Positions 46,601 to 55,762 of a stretch of 64,000 nt of DNA are shown here, one piece after another; the stretch's first letter is position 1; each line of letters begins with the position of its first letter. The translations under genes were made by a program, and so were the position numbers. The DNA comes from Durusdinium trenchii (lineage: Eukaryota > Sar > Dinophyceae > Suessiales > Symbiodiniaceae). Below the pieces are notes generated by a model. The model was given only the letters and a program-made list of their open reading frames with translations. It searched no databases and had not been told where the DNA came from. The stretch is taken from contig CAXAMN010026794.1 of NCBI GenBank assembly GCA_963970005.1, positions 388,460 to 452,459 on the forward strand, in the 5' to 3' direction.

Positions 46601-49477
46601 ATCATGTATATAGATATTCTATGCATCCATTGCAAAATCATGACCTATTGGAATCAAGAAAGTCCCGCTAGGCTGGGCCAACAAATCCGACTGGACTTTG
46701 GAAACTGTCTCGGCTTCTCCAAGACACCCATGCCGTAGTTTTTCGCCAAAGAGACCAGTTTCTTCACAAAGCGGGCCATACGTGGAGGCAGCGATGTCTT
46801 CCTCAGACTTCGCAGAATATGCGGCCGAATGGCTCATGCAGGTTGACAGGAACGACACAAGGAATGAAGAATTACGGTCGCCTTGCAAGCCGCGGTTAGA
46901 GAAAGGCCTCTGGGATGAATCAGCAATTGAAAAGCAAATACAGTCAAGCCACAACAGGGTTCCTTTTTGTGATTCTTCTCTCTGCATCCTCCCGGCTCAC
47001 AGGTAAGAGGCCCCCAGGCTAAACATAAACTGGGAGCGTCTGTCTTTCACAGTGTGGACCTGCGATGCGCGGCTCTGCTGAGAGGTCTGAGGAAGAAAAG
47101 GGAAGAGGTCTGACGGAGGATCTATCTGAGAAACTCAAAAAAATAATTATTCACGAGCTCTTCTTAAGTCTTAGAGCCCTCCAAAGAAAATCAGCTATGC
47201 AAGGCTATGCGTCTTTGGATGCTTCTCACTGGGATAGAGCCGGGCCAAAATGTGGGACGTCTTCTTTGGATCCAAAGACTTTGGCTCCTGCGGCTCCTCC
47301 GGTCATTGACGAGTCGGACGACACCGCCATTTTTTCTCGTCAAATCGTGATGCGTGGCAAACGGATAGATGCTTTCCGCGCACCCCCCTTGCCAAAGGTC
47401 CATGTGTGGCTTCAAACATGACACGTGACGTTGTTCACAAAGGGACATTTCAGGTTTCACATGGTCTCACATGGTCTCACTGACTTTCTTGGGTGGCCAC
47501 TTTTCTGGTGCCCAAACAATGCACATCTGGTCTCCTCCTCGTCAGAGACCTGTTCCCGCAACTCTCGCTTTGTAGGCTCCTCCCAGGCTTCCATGGCCCG
47601 TTTCCTTGGCATAGGCCAGCTAGGCTGAGGCCGCTGTCGGGACGCTTATGACATGAATTAATAAACATGAACTTACATGGTTTCGACACAGCGCCAGGAT
47701 TGCAAGGATGCCACCAAAGGTTCAACATCTTGGAGTAGGATGGAATCTGAAGTAGCTGCGTAGGCGCATGTAGGCCCACAAATGTAGGAGAAACCTCTCC
47801 AAGACTATGCCACTGACGGATGGCTTTAGAAACACATCTGACAGTCTGACAGCTGACATGTTCCCTTTTACCTTCTCACTGTGTCTTCACCCAATTACTC
47901 ACGTCTCGTGCGAATTACTCCAGAATTCCAGCCGAGACCGAATCCTCGCTGCTAAAAAGTCGTCCTTTTTTGGAGTCCTCAGCCCCCTTTCCCCGCAAAA
48001 ACAAACCAACTTGGTTTCGGCTCCACAGAACACCTACCGCGCGCAATCAAGCTAGCATCCAAGCACGCCAGCCGATACTGTGGGCTGTCCGGCTGGGCAT
48101 GCCACGCGATTGCAGCTCGTCCACCTGGGCGAGAATACAAAATATATCAAAATATTGGATACAATCAAGCATCACTTGGGACTGTCATGTGCTATGTATA
48201 TCGGCTTATCTCCACATGTTCAATGACTTTGCATAGATCGATGTATATGGGTGTCACATATGAATCATATGATCCTGTCAGTAAGACCCGAAAAGGAAAA
48301 CAGCTCTCTGAGCTGTCGGAAAAGAAAGCTGTTTGAGCGGAACACCCATACCGATAGCAAGCGTCGCCTGCACTTCAACCGGTGATCTGCGCTAGGGCTA
48401 TGGAGTTCCGGGTTGGGTTACACAATGCTGCCTTTGCAGACCTCACAATACTGAAACCTAGAATAGTTCGCCAATGCAACACTTCGTCAATGGCCCCGGT
48501 TGCTCTTTTGGATCCTTCCACCCGAGCCCTGAAGGCAAGCTCAGGGACAATGGACCGGTTGAAGGCAACGAACACCGTCTTCATGCCGTGCTTTTTGCCA
48601 CCGCATTTCACCAGGGGTGGTACAATGTGGTACGGGGGGGAGATGAGCCGAGTTTTCCCAGTGAAGTGGGGTGCTGGTGGGTCCATGTGGGGGGCAAGCC
48701 TAGTTGGTGTTCGCGCAACTTGGAAGATCTCCAAATTGGCCGATACGGCCCAGTTTCAGCAAATGGAGCACCAGCGGCCATGTTGTTTGATTGAGCAACA
48801 CAAACCAGCTACCATCTCAAGCAAGAGTCCCTATGTCCCGAAGGGCATGATGGTACTGTAGCTTTGTGTGATTGTCCAACCGAAACCTGCAAATCTTCAA
48901 AAAGGAATCCTAATTAAGTGGCTGAAATGGGTGGGTTCGACTGCAGGAATCCATCCCAACAAGTTTGCTCGTCAAAGTGCAAGCACATCTCAAATAACAA
49001 ACAACATGTGTCTTGAACTCACAACCTGGTTCTTCAGGGCATCCAGCACATTATTGTACTCGCTCAGTTCTGATTGATCCCTTGCAAACTCTCTATGATC
49101 GATGCCTCCAGGTCCTTCCCATCCACCCAGCCGCGTACAACCACAACATGTCTGATTCTAGAGTATTAAAATAGGGAGACCTCAGAAGGCTTCCCTCAAA
49201 AAGAACAACCTAACAAAGCTCCTTAGAGGGTTATATATACACCCGATGGGGCCCATATCATTCTCCACCACTGCCGCCCGAAGGCGCATGCATTGCATGC
49301 ACCATTCGCGATTCTCACACGCGATTTGGGCGCGTACAGGCGGCGCACCGTACGAGCCTGTACGCCTGTACCATCCTGTACGCATCCCTCGCCGCCTCCA
49401 AATATGCGCGGATGATCGTGGAGGTCTTCCCACTACCAGCCTTTGCTTCCACCACGGCGTGTCCCGAGCCCCAGCGC
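31617..49477 (-). CDS. UvrD-like superfamily I DNA helicase gene, multi-exon
   Basis: Gene span; exons are listed separately. Helicases of this family translocate 3' to 5' on single-stranded DNA and act in repair and recombination. Minus-strand exons appear in the right order: motif I AKAGSGKTST (49.4 kb), Ia VFVAFNRSI (48.6), MARFVKKLVSLAKNYG (46.8), MIDFDDQLY (45.2), motif II FVDEAQDLN (43.5/41.8), motif III VIAVGDPCQAIYGF (41.8/41.4), motif IV FPLTVTWR (41.4), LLAVHRTN (36.5), motif V LEWHTVYIL (33.2) and motif VI EQNVAYVA (32.8). Junctions 43475/41875 and 41778/41459 join in frame inside motifs II and III through GC donors. The Thr-Arg-Ala end of motif VI and the Thr/His-Lys part of motif V were not located. 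Subfamily (UvrD/PcrA, FBH1 or virus-like) cannot be assigned. Confidence 0.87.
32730..32773 (-). CDS. helicase exon, motif VI
   Basis: Acceptor CGTCGAG before 32773. The frame gives QPWERIQEQNVAYV and probably ends at TACGTC|GC. UvrD-like helicases have PWE-x2-QE-x-NLLYVAxTRA here, where the Arg of TRA contacts ATP gamma-phosphate. The TRA part must lie in the next exon, which I did not find. Confidence 0.68.
33194..33224 (-). CDS. helicase micro-exon, motif V
   Basis: Acceptor GTCCAAG before 33224. About 31 nt giving LEWHTVYIL. Motif V of this family is T-x-H-x-(A/S)KGLEW-x2-V-x-(I/L), so the exon begins within the KG|LE codon pair. The preceding exon with the His-x-x-Lys-Gly part was not found. 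Confidence 0.58.
34258..34347. mobile_element. MITE-like foldback element
   Basis: 90 bp with terminal inverted repeats of about 33 bp (left arm CACTCATCGGAAGCATCATG onward; right arm its complement with about six mismatches). TA lies on both sides, as for Tc1/mariner-type insertions. No coding capacity. It lies in a helicase intron. Confidence 0.6.
34960..35050 (-). CDS. probable helicase exon
   Basis: Acceptor CTTGCAG before 35050. The frame, in phase 0, reads KSRSSKTAKAHDEDLLDCLE then FCISKLREAE, an amphipathic helix typical of the 2B-domain stretch between the Arg-Thr-Asn segment and motif V. The right end is approximate. Confidence 0.42.
35424..35447. repeat. (GT)n microsatellite
   Basis: About eleven GT units with one GC. 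Confidence 0.9.
36451..36499 (-). CDS. helicase exon, RTN segment
   Basis: Acceptor CCAGAAG before 36499, donor GTCG|GTGG after 36451. The frame gives ALMKYRLLAVHRTNVV. Helicases of this family have (I/L)AVLxRTN between motifs IV and V. The plus strand is also open over 70 codons, but the splice signals and motif favour the minus strand. Confidence 0.55.
36964..37149 (-). CDS. probable exon, helicase gene or neighbour
   Basis: Acceptor CACCAG before 37149. The frame reads EAVHELMQLLRQALGLSAAT and then a Gly/Asn/Asp-rich stretch down to TAG at 36964. It is either a helical part of the helicase between motif IV and the RTN segment (ending at a donor before the stop) or a terminal exon. Position on the minus strand between two helicase exons favours the first. 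Confidence 0.38.
   Translation of the reverse strand, partial: EAVHELMQLLRQALGLSAATHQSAAGAVGCGGNGDGTSDGETQRDAIKLELVWPVDWDYFR
37249..37265. repeat. (GT)n microsatellite
   Basis: Eight GT units. Confidence 0.85.
37266..41374 (-). other. helicase introns with unresolved islands
   Basis: Missing exons between motif IV and the RTN segment should lie here. Long open frames at 38.3-39.1 kb (minus, about 280 codons; plus, 135 codons) overlap on both strands and match nothing I recognise. An (AC)n tract lies at 38434-38450. A candidate exon at 39975-40140 is listed separately. Confidence 0.35.
39975..40140 (-). CDS. candidate exon, possibly helicase
   Basis: Acceptor CCGCCCAG before 40140 and donor GCTGG|GTGAGC after 39975. 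All three minus frames are open. One reads GEILVGRWWHCAMAPFSSSE, which would suit the Gly-x-(V/I)-x-(V/L) strand that follows motif IV. Frame undecided. Confidence 0.32.
41375..41459 (-). CDS. helicase exon, end of motif III and motif IV
   Basis: Acceptor CTGGCGAG before 41459. GT completes the Gly codon of the previous exon to give Tyr-Gly-Phe-Thr-Gly-Ala-Asp, then HDSLRTFGQSLGAQRF and PLTVTWR (motif IV, normally LxxNYR, here TWR). Ends TGGAG|GC at a GC donor. Confidence 0.82.
41778..41875 (-). CDS. helicase exon, motifs II end and III
   Basis: Acceptor TCTGAG before 41875. The leading G completes an Ala codon and CAA GAC TTG AAC gives the QDLN end of motif II, followed by RVIAVGDPCQAIYG. 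The Gln of GDxxQ-x-IYGF contacts ATP. Ends TACG|GCG with a GC donor. 98 nt. Confidence 0.87.
42160..42890. repeat. strand-asymmetric A/T block region
   Basis: Alternating blocks: A/C-rich on the plus strand (about 42160-42390), T/G-rich (42390-42510), A-rich (42520-42640), T-rich (42650-42890), with recurring TGCAAAA or its complement. Long ORFs here (Lys/Asn/Gln-rich or Phe/Cys-rich) are composition artefacts. A related region is at 52.0-52.4 kb. Confidence 0.6.
43475..43517 (-). CDS. helicase micro-exon, motif II (Walker B)
   Basis: Acceptor GGCGGCAG before 43517. The frame gives AVDPRLELIFVDEA, ending GATGAAGC|GCAG at a GC donor. Joined to the next exon this makes Asp-Glu-Ala-Gln-Asp, the family's Walker B box. 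The phase also agrees with the previous exon (CTC A + CC GCG). The left limit could be slightly different. Confidence 0.8.
44662..44736. mobile_element. MITE-like foldback element
   Basis: 75 bp with about 24-base arms (left GACTCTTGATGAA..., right its complement with a few mismatches), flanked by TA on both sides. Non-coding, intronic. Confidence 0.55.
44931..44956. repeat. (TA)n microsatellite
   Basis: Alternating TA tract. Confidence 0.85.
45124..45246 (-). CDS. helicase exon, IDFDD segment
   Basis: Acceptor GGCGCAG before 45246. The frame reads AREVLDESVRLAKLDPKRGG then MIDFDDQLYMSL. (I/M)-(D/T)-F-D-D-(L/M/Q)-(L/I) is the conserved segment just before motif II in UvrD-like helicases. 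The GT at 45122 does not keep the frame. A GA donor (CTCA|GAG) does. Confidence 0.82.
46700..46801 (-). CDS. helicase exon between motifs Ib and II
   Basis: Acceptor GTCTGAG before 46801. The frame gives KTSLPPRMARFVKKLVSLAK followed by NYGMGV. The VxxLVxLAKxxG pattern occurs at this place in UvrD-like helicases of the FBH1/virus-like branch. The right end is uncertain (GT, GA and GC possibilities between 46690 and 46725). Confidence 0.62.
47201..47287 (-). CDS. possible helicase exon, motif Ib
   Basis: Acceptor GCCGCAG before 47287 and donor GCCTT|GC after 47201 enclose exactly 29 codons ending EKHPKTHSL. T-(x)-H-S-L is motif Ib of the family. It falls between the Ia and IDFDD exons in order, but the phase does not join directly to the 46.8-kb exon. 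Confidence 0.38.
48520..48610 (-). CDS. helicase exon, motif Ia
   Basis: The frame reads HGMKTVFVAFNRSIVPELAF and then RAR. Motif Ia of UvrD-like helicases is (I/V)-L-x-x-A-(F/Y)-(N/T)-(R/K)-x-(A/I)-x-x-(E/D)-(L/M)-x-x-R, contacting single-stranded DNA. A GT donor is likely after CTCGG. The left limit is approximate. Confidence 0.72.
49376..49477 (-). CDS. helicase exon, motif I (Walker A)
   Basis: Acceptor GTTCCAG before 49477. The frame gives GHAVVEAKAGSGKTSTII then RAYLEAARDAYR. A-x-A-G-S-G-K-T is the ATP-binding loop, with invariant Lys. Ends TACAGG|GA or TACAG|GA with a GA donor. An upstream zinc-ribbon-like exon is at 50259-50364. Confidence 0.85.
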
Positions 49478-50258
49478 CTGGAACGACAGTGTCCGACGGT
49501 GTCAGAGGTCTGGGTGGGATTCGCCACTTCCCACCCAGTCACTGAGTGGTTCCAAATCATTGCGCAGGTATGTCTTAAAATTGATCGACATGGGGATGCT
49601 GGGGATCGACATGCGCATGTCAATATCCTTCCCCACCATGACATGTCCTCTCTACAAAAAACTGAGAACATTTCTAGAGGTGGTACTTGGTAGGGAGGAA
49701 GATTGTCCTCTCCTAATGCTCAAACAAAGGCACGCAAAGTTGATGATCTCCTCTTGCTCATGGGTGTTCTTCTCCTTTGCCAGCAATGCGACCGTGCACC
49801 TCATCTGCTCAACGACATCCTTGCTGTGACACAAACGTTTCTGCCTTCCATCCACCACATCCTGGCACAAATTAATAAGACAAACAAAGCCTGCAGAACA
49901 TTGCGATTACGATTGAATCATAGTACTGTAGATATGTACAGAAACTGGCTTTTAACATACCTACCTTCTACATCCTTCTACTATATATATAATATATAGT
50001 TTCTATATCCGGATTTCTTGTGTGTGTTATGTTTTGGGGGGTTGCAATATTCTACTGCAAGGACTCCAATTTCCCCCCACAGAGTTGCGGAGGTGCACGA
50101 GAAGCCATGCATCGTCCAAGCCATGCTTCCGTTCTGCACGATGGCGGCTGAACCCCCAAATGCGGTGGGTTGACATCCCTTCTAGAGGAAGCTGTTTATT
50201 CCGTAGTTTTGACCCGCAGCCATCTTTCACTGCACTCGCATTCCGTCCCCCCTGAAAC

Positions 50259-50364
50259 CGTCGCTTCACTTCGGGTGGCTCTTCTGCTTCGCGACGCTGC
50301 TGCTCCTCTGCACACTCCTCGCACTTCCAGAAGTCGTTGGGACCTCCCTTGGCGATGGGCCGAC
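50259..50364 (-). CDS. probable exon with Cys-x2-Cys, N-terminal to helicase
   Basis: Acceptor TCGCCCAG before 50364, donor GACG|GTTTCAG after 50259. The frame reads RPIAKGGPNDFWKCEECAEE then a Glu/Arg-rich helix. Gly-x-Pro-x-x-Lys-Gly-Gly-Pro-Asn-Asp-Phe...Cys-x2-Cys resembles half of a GRF-type or similar zinc finger, which occurs in DNA repair enzymes. Only one Cys pair is visible. It is likely the first part of the helicase gene. Confidence 0.5.
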
Positions 50365-50753
50365 CTGGGCGAAGGTGGGCGAACATGAGCTACCTGTAAC
50401 CCTCTTGAGAGATGTGGATCAATATTGGAATAATTGACAAAACATGAATTACAATCTAAGTACCCACACATACCCTGATGTGACGCTAAACGTATCTATG
50501 TGTTTATCTGTATTATAGGCAGTGTGGGATTTCCCACCCAACAACCTGAAACACTGGGATTCTTCATCCGTAGACCCTAAGGGCTGTGAACATAAAAATA
50601 CCTGCTTGAGCTGTCCAAAACACAGAAGGGTTCGAATGGCGTGAATTCTCCTTGATTGGTGCTGAGAAGGATATTTTCCTAGGTTTCAAATTTCCTTCGA
50701 AATGATGTGTCTTTACAGAACTGAATCCGTCCCGACCAGGAGAGGAAAAAGAA

Positions 50754-50834
50754 AACAACAACAACAACAACTACTACTACTACTACTCCTACTCCTAGTA
50801 CTAATTACTACTACTCCTACTCCTACCCCTACTC

Positions 50835-50867
<33 letters not shown>

Positions 50868-50951
50868 ATTACTACTACTAATTACTACTACTCCTACTCC
50901 TACTACTACTCCTACTCCTACTATTTCTACTACTACTACTACCACCACCAC
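50754..50951. repeat. (AAC)n and (CTA/CCT)n microsatellite
   Basis: Five AAC units, then almost 180 bp of CTA and CCT triplets with a few AATTA interruptions, ending in CCA triplets. Confidence 0.95.
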
Positions 50952-51278
50952 ACTGATTGTGTAAACCCGAAAGTTTGGCCCTTCTGGGTCTATAATGTAT
51001 GAGTCTCACGGTCCTCTGTGAGACGCTTTAGACTCATTTCTGTGTGCGACAGACTTACCATGACTTAGCCAGTCAGCTAAATTTTAAACTTGCTACAACA
51101 TTAAAACAGCGATCCCACTGCATGATCGACATGGATTGCAAGCTTACGTGATTCGACCAGGAGAATCTCCAAAGGACCAGGCATGACCTATGGAGATTGC
51201 GCACCCTGGCACCGGACAGTTCGTGAAACGCAAATCAACAGGCCACGTACCTGTGACCCTATCTAGTCTAGATTCATG

Positions 51279-51326
51279 ATATATATATATATGATTATAT
51301 AGTTAACAGTATATATATATATGTAT
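51279..51326. repeat. (TA)n microsatellite
   Basis: Two TA runs separated by TGATTATATAGTTAACAG. Confidence 0.85.
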
Positions 51327-52029
51327 ATACACACAGTGTCATATGGATGTGCAACGAAATTGAACACTTGCGTAGTTCTTGCCCAAGTGCTTCCTTCAGT
51401 TTCCTCCGCCCCAAGCTGGCCTTCTATTTGTTTACAAGGAACCCTGCAGCTGCACCCCACAGCCCCCGCAATGCTGAAAGAACTGAGCCACTTCCTGGTG
51501 TGACCGAAGTCGAGAGAACTGCAAAACTGGGAATGACATGAGATGGAGTTCTTCCAGCACATGACATGACAAAGGCTTCTACCATGCCAGGTGTTCAACA
51601 AACCTTGTCATGTTCAACAAACCTAAGGAAAACAGCTTAGCGCCCGCCCACGTATAACGGATACTATCCGTTTCAGAAACGAACTCCCGGAAAGTCTGGT
51701 GCGGGATCCACCTGACTTCGAAGGCCTTCCCCATAAGACTCGGGTTTCGGCACTGAAGACACACCAAAATCGCGGCTACCCGGCTACCCCGGAAATCTAA
51801 AACAATGGAAATTGTTGTTCCACAATTGTTGTACCCAAAGCTTCTGATCATAAGAAAAAGGCTCATGCTAACATAGGAGCACCTGCTTGAGACTAGAGTA
51901 TCATTCACTGGCGCTAGAATCTGAGTCATATCCACGTGCATAGGTGATCTTCGAAAACAACCCAGACATGATCAGAATGGTCTACTGGTGAGAGAGCAAA
52001 TTGTATTCGTTGGGGGCTGAATCGCTTTC

Positions 52030-52400
52030 CAAAGCAAAAGGTAAAGCAATCAAAAAAGCAAAACACATGTAGCTTTGTGTGTTTATCGTTTTGTTTTCTT
52101 CGCTTAATTTTCACATTATTTCCGCTTTATGTTCGCATGTGTTTTTCACATGGTTTTCGCTTTTCTTTGACTTTTTCCTGGTGCAACTTCTGCGCATATG
52201 AAAACTTTTTCCCGTCAGCAATAGTCGCTGTACGCTCCTAGGGAAAAACACAAAATCAATAATAAACAAACAGTGAAAATAGAGCAACACATGAGTGAAA
52301 AAGGCGACAAACACGCAGCTACATTGTTTGTTACGTTGCTTTACTTATGTTTATTTTTATTTGTTTATTTGTTTCACAAAAATAAAATTTTGATGGTTGG
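52030..52400. repeat. strand-asymmetric A/T block region
   Basis: A-rich (AAAGCAAAA-type) then T-rich (TTTTCGCTTTTC-type), then A-rich, then T-rich again, the same architecture as 42.16-42.89 kb. Confidence 0.5.
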
Positions 52401-52991
52401 TCATGTATGGCTGCCATTGAACACAACACCAGCTTTGGAAAGCCATGGAACCTTGCGCGGGAGAGGGCCCAAAGCAATGGCACGGGGCTGGTTGGCCGCG
52501 ACGCAGCGGAGGCAAGTGCATTCCTCCTTCAGATCATGGGCGAAAGCGCAGAGAAGAGATCGATCATGATGAACGATTGTATTGAAAGTATAATATACTC
52601 CTCACTTGGCTATACTGACCACTAAATATTGTGGAAAACACACATCATCATATTTGACAAGAAACTCCTTTTAGATGACTCTGAAAAAACTTGACGTTCA
52701 AGCGATGCCGACTTTGGGTGAAGCTGAAGGTCAGGGAACGTGACCACTGAAAAACATATGTATGAAAGGGCTCAACTCAAATGTTCTCTCTGAACTCCTA
52801 GGCAAAGGAACAAAGTACAGCCATCTGCTGAGAGGCTATGTCATTCGCCCTTGGATCTTGGGACATCTGGCAAAACTGGTGGATCAGGGATGTGCTCTTC
52901 AGATGCTCAAAAACCCTTGGATGTCGGACACGTCACGCCGCGCACGGAAAGACTCGCGAGCCTGTTTGAGTGCATAGGGCCCAGCCCTTAC

Positions 52992-53039
52992 CCGTCGGAC
53001 TGGTCGCGCCAGCGGTGCATAATGCACTGGATCCCTTTC
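52992..53039 (-). CDS. possible exon, unknown product
   Basis: Acceptor CCTTGAG before 53039 and a consensus donor GACGG|GTAAGG. The enclosed frame reads KGIQCIMHRWRDQSD. It could be an N-terminal exon of the helicase gene. Other frames are open on both strands. Confidence 0.32.
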
Positions 53040-53167
53040 CTCAAGGCATATGGCCATCAGCGAAGCCAGAAGCCGTAGTGGGCTGCGGAGCATGACACAT
53101 GAAACGGAATGGATTGCAAACAGTTTTTAATTTGTTCTTTAAATAACATTTATGTATAATTAATATA

Positions 53168-53271
53168 CAGTGGTTTCAGAGTAGATGGCGCAAACCCCAA
53201 GATGTCTTTTAGATGAGGATCCATATAAACCACCAAACTTGGTGATTGTGCCATCTACTCTGAAACCACTG
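53168..53271. mobile_element. Tc1/mariner-type MITE, 104 bp
   Basis: Begins CAGTGGTTTCAGAGTAGATG and ends with the reverse complement. The terminal inverted repeats match over 26 bases with one mismatch. TATA flanks both ends, so the target duplication is TA. CAGT... ends with TA duplication are typical of Tc1/mariner. No coding capacity. A lone copy of one end lies at 8477. Confidence 0.82.
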
Positions 53272-54787
53272 TATACAATACATGCACGATTATATCCAGT
53301 GTCTTCAGAAAAACATCTCCGGTGTTGGTGTGAATGTGGGGACCACTTTAGATGGAAGTCACACCTGCTTCACATCCTATATGAAGGGAGGGGAGGACTA
53401 TCAAGGAAAACATCTCCAGTTTTTTCCAGGAGTTTTACGGGAGTTATCATATCAACATATTTTTTCATACATGGCTTAAGCCAGTTCTACTCAGTTACCA
53501 TGCTGAGCAGTTTCATTCTGCTTTCCTCAGCAGTTCTGGGTCCACCGGCCGTTCGAAGAGCTTCTAGGCCAGCCGAGTTCTAGGCACGTCCGGGCTCAGT
53601 CCCGGAAATTCCCGGAAAGTCAACAGAGTGAAAGGGAAAAGCCACAGCTGGCTATGTGTGCGTCTTCAGCTGACTTTTTGCCCCTCGTTTCAGCCTTCGG
53701 ACAGAAACGAAAAACCTTCAGCCCCTCGGTTCCCTATTTTCAGAATGGCTGATATGTGCTGATATGTTGACCTCTGCAAGGGACAACTCTCATGTTTGAG
53801 AAACCAAACCCTTTGCTTTTCCACTTGCACGACTGTTGGACAGTTGGATTGAGGGTAGTTGCACATTTACAGTACCCTTCCCCGAATTCCTGTAAGCTTC
53901 CGTTCCTCTATCGGACATCTTTCGGACAAATGTACATGGAGTTGGTAGATGTGTTGTAACATCTGCTGGTGCCCTTCTTGATAATCTCATTCAATGAGCA
54001 AAGCTGGATCCTTGATGATCCTGTTTTAGGTATTGAGACTTGCCCCTTTTCGATTGGTCACTCCGAAAGTTCGGTTTGGCCAAGTTTGGCTCCACGTCAG
54101 CAAGCAGGTCACCACGACTCAGAACTAACACTGATTGTGCAATAAAGATCAATAAAGATACACAGAACATCACAGAACCCGAGAACCCTGACTGACGTTC
54201 CCAAGTGTACCATCTGGGAATCCTCAGGCCTGACTACTTTGAAGCTTGAATATGCTTCCATTAGTTTTTTGAAATGTTCCATGTTCTATCTGTTTGTAGT
54301 CTTTTTGAATGACATTAAAATCATATCAGTTGATTGATTGCCATGGCCAACCAGCAATTTGTAGCCTTTCTTTACCGCCATAATATCTCTAGTTGCTCCC
54401 ATTTTGTATATCGTTACAGACTTTCTCATCTTTGGAACAACCCTTGCAACGTGTATATGTGATTGATTATCGAGGGCTGGTCTCTATTTTTGTGGTTGAA
54501 GGTGGACATGACATATATCATATGGGTAAACCATTAGTAGACCCAGTTGCAAACCAAAGAATGGCAAATCTGGTAAGCTATCGGTGTTACCCTCACAAAA
54601 CACCATGTCTCCAGGATGCATTGATGCATGTGTATTCAACACACTGCCCGGTGATCAAAAATACCTTCACGGGAGGCTGCTGCCACTTTGCAAACACAGG
54701 TCGTCCTTTCCTCTTGAGCCATCCAAGCCTACAAACATATCCCTCATCTACAGAGTGAAACCTCTAATCAAACGCAAACCAAAATTG
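53272..54787. other. no supportable gene
   Basis: Open frames exist on the plus strand (for example 54393-54758, 121 codons), but none shows a motif, splice signals or codon structure I trust. Confidence 0.4.
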
Positions 54788-55012
54788 TAGGTTGGAGGCC
54801 ATTCCTACTATAGGTTGTGGAGGCCATCGCTAGTAGGTTGGAGGCCATCACTATTACAGTAGGTTGGAAGCCATCGCTAGTAGGTTGGAGGCCATCGCTA
54901 GCAGCTTGGAGGCCATCGCTAGTAGGTTGGAGGCCATCGCTATTGGGTTGGAGGCCATCGCTATTGGGTTGGAGGCCATCGCTAACAGGTCATCCCTATT
55001 AGGTTGGAGGCC
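54788..55012 (+). repeat. 21-bp minisatellite array
   Basis: About ten units of GGTTGGAGGCCATCGCTAGTA with variation in the last bases (AGTA, ATTG, AGCA). The period is divisible by three, so one frame is an uninterrupted heptad-length repeat RLEAIAS/GLEAIAI. The same unit occurs at 688-751. Confidence 0.92.
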
Positions 55013-55382
55013 TTCAACAATAATTATCGTCTTTCACCAGCGCAAACGAGGTCTTCGAACTCAATACAGAAAGTGTGGCGGTCCTGTAGAGCCTCGGGCG
55101 TTGAACTCTCCGGTTCCAAAAGCTCGTGCTCTTTCGCCTGCGGCGAACACGGCGCACCCATTTTTTCGCTATCTGGATGGCAACCAAACACCAAGGGGCG
55201 ACTGCAAGCAACTCATCTTGTCCACATCACGTGCGGTGACTTCGTGAAAGAAACTCAGCAAAAAAACTCGGCAAAAGCGACACGTGACGAAGCGGCGTTT
55301 CTTTTTTTTGTTCCCAACGCCTCAATGGGATTCACATGGATTCACCGGACTCGCTTCCGCCTCCCTTCGAACCGTTCATCGC

Positions 55383-55504
55383 CTGTCCGGTCGCCGGTCC
55401 GTCGGTCCAGCCGGTCGATCCGGTCGTTTTCTCGGCGCCTGTCGAGCCTTCTCAAACTTGCGGGCCAACTTCTCAGAGGCCTCGCCAGGAATTCTCGGTG
55501 CCAT
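55383..55504 (-). CDS. possible first exon, basic N terminus
   Basis: ATG at 55504 opens a frame MAPRIPGEASEKLARKFEKA then QAPRKRPDRPAG, basic and helix-forming, with TGA after about 42 codons unless a donor is used before it. It would be the first exon of a minus-strand gene, perhaps the helicase. The plus strand reads a Pro-rich frame over the same bases. The retrotransposon lies just upstream of it. Confidence 0.3.
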
Positions 55505-55620
55505 GGGGCGGTGACGGATTTGGGGTGCCATGAGTGAAACTTCAAGTGCCATGTGGTTTTCGGTAAAGGTTTCATAAGGCGTCAGGCATCTTATAGCCGC
55601 TCCAGGGTGATATACATATG

Positions 55621-55625
55621 ATGTA
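55621..55625. repeat. target-site duplication, left copy
   Basis: ATGTA immediately outside the LTR, repeated at 62272-62276. Confidence 0.88.
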
Positions 55626-55750
55626 TGAAACGGTGCGGGCGCGCTTTTCCGAAAGGAAACTTGGGCCTAATGGCCAAGTCGGTTCATGAGCTTCACATGA
55701 GCTTCACATGTGCTTGACTGGCTGCTACCTTCCTTGCCTAGAATCTGTCA
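55626..55750 (-). repeat. 3' LTR, 125 bp
   Basis: On the plus strand it starts TGAAACGG and ends CTGTCA, so in element orientation it is TGACAG...TTTCA with TG/CA ends. Contains a short internal duplication of GAGCTTCACAT. Identical to the other LTR. Confidence 0.95.
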
Positions 55751-55760
55751 CTCCTCCTTC
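55751..55760 (-). other. polypurine tract
   Basis: GAAGGAGGAG on the minus strand, directly against the 3' LTR, where plus-strand DNA synthesis is primed. Confidence 0.85.
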
Positions 55761-55762
55761 GG

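Larger units (their letters stand above)
50952..52991. other. intergenic or intronic, little recognisable
   Basis: Contains a TA microsatellite (51279-51326) and the strand-asymmetric block at 52.03-52.40 kb. A small GC-rich patch at 52.43-52.56 kb reads GLVGRDAAEASAFLLQIMGE on the plus strand. No splice support. Confidence 0.35.

Noticed and set aside
50754-50951. Possible CRISPR-like or direct-repeat array
   Set aside because: It is a simple triplet microsatellite without spacers.
54864-55537. 127- and 177-codon plus ORFs following the minisatellite
   Set aside because: They start in or next to repeat DNA and continue with no recognisable domain. The minus strand carries a more plausible ATG exon.
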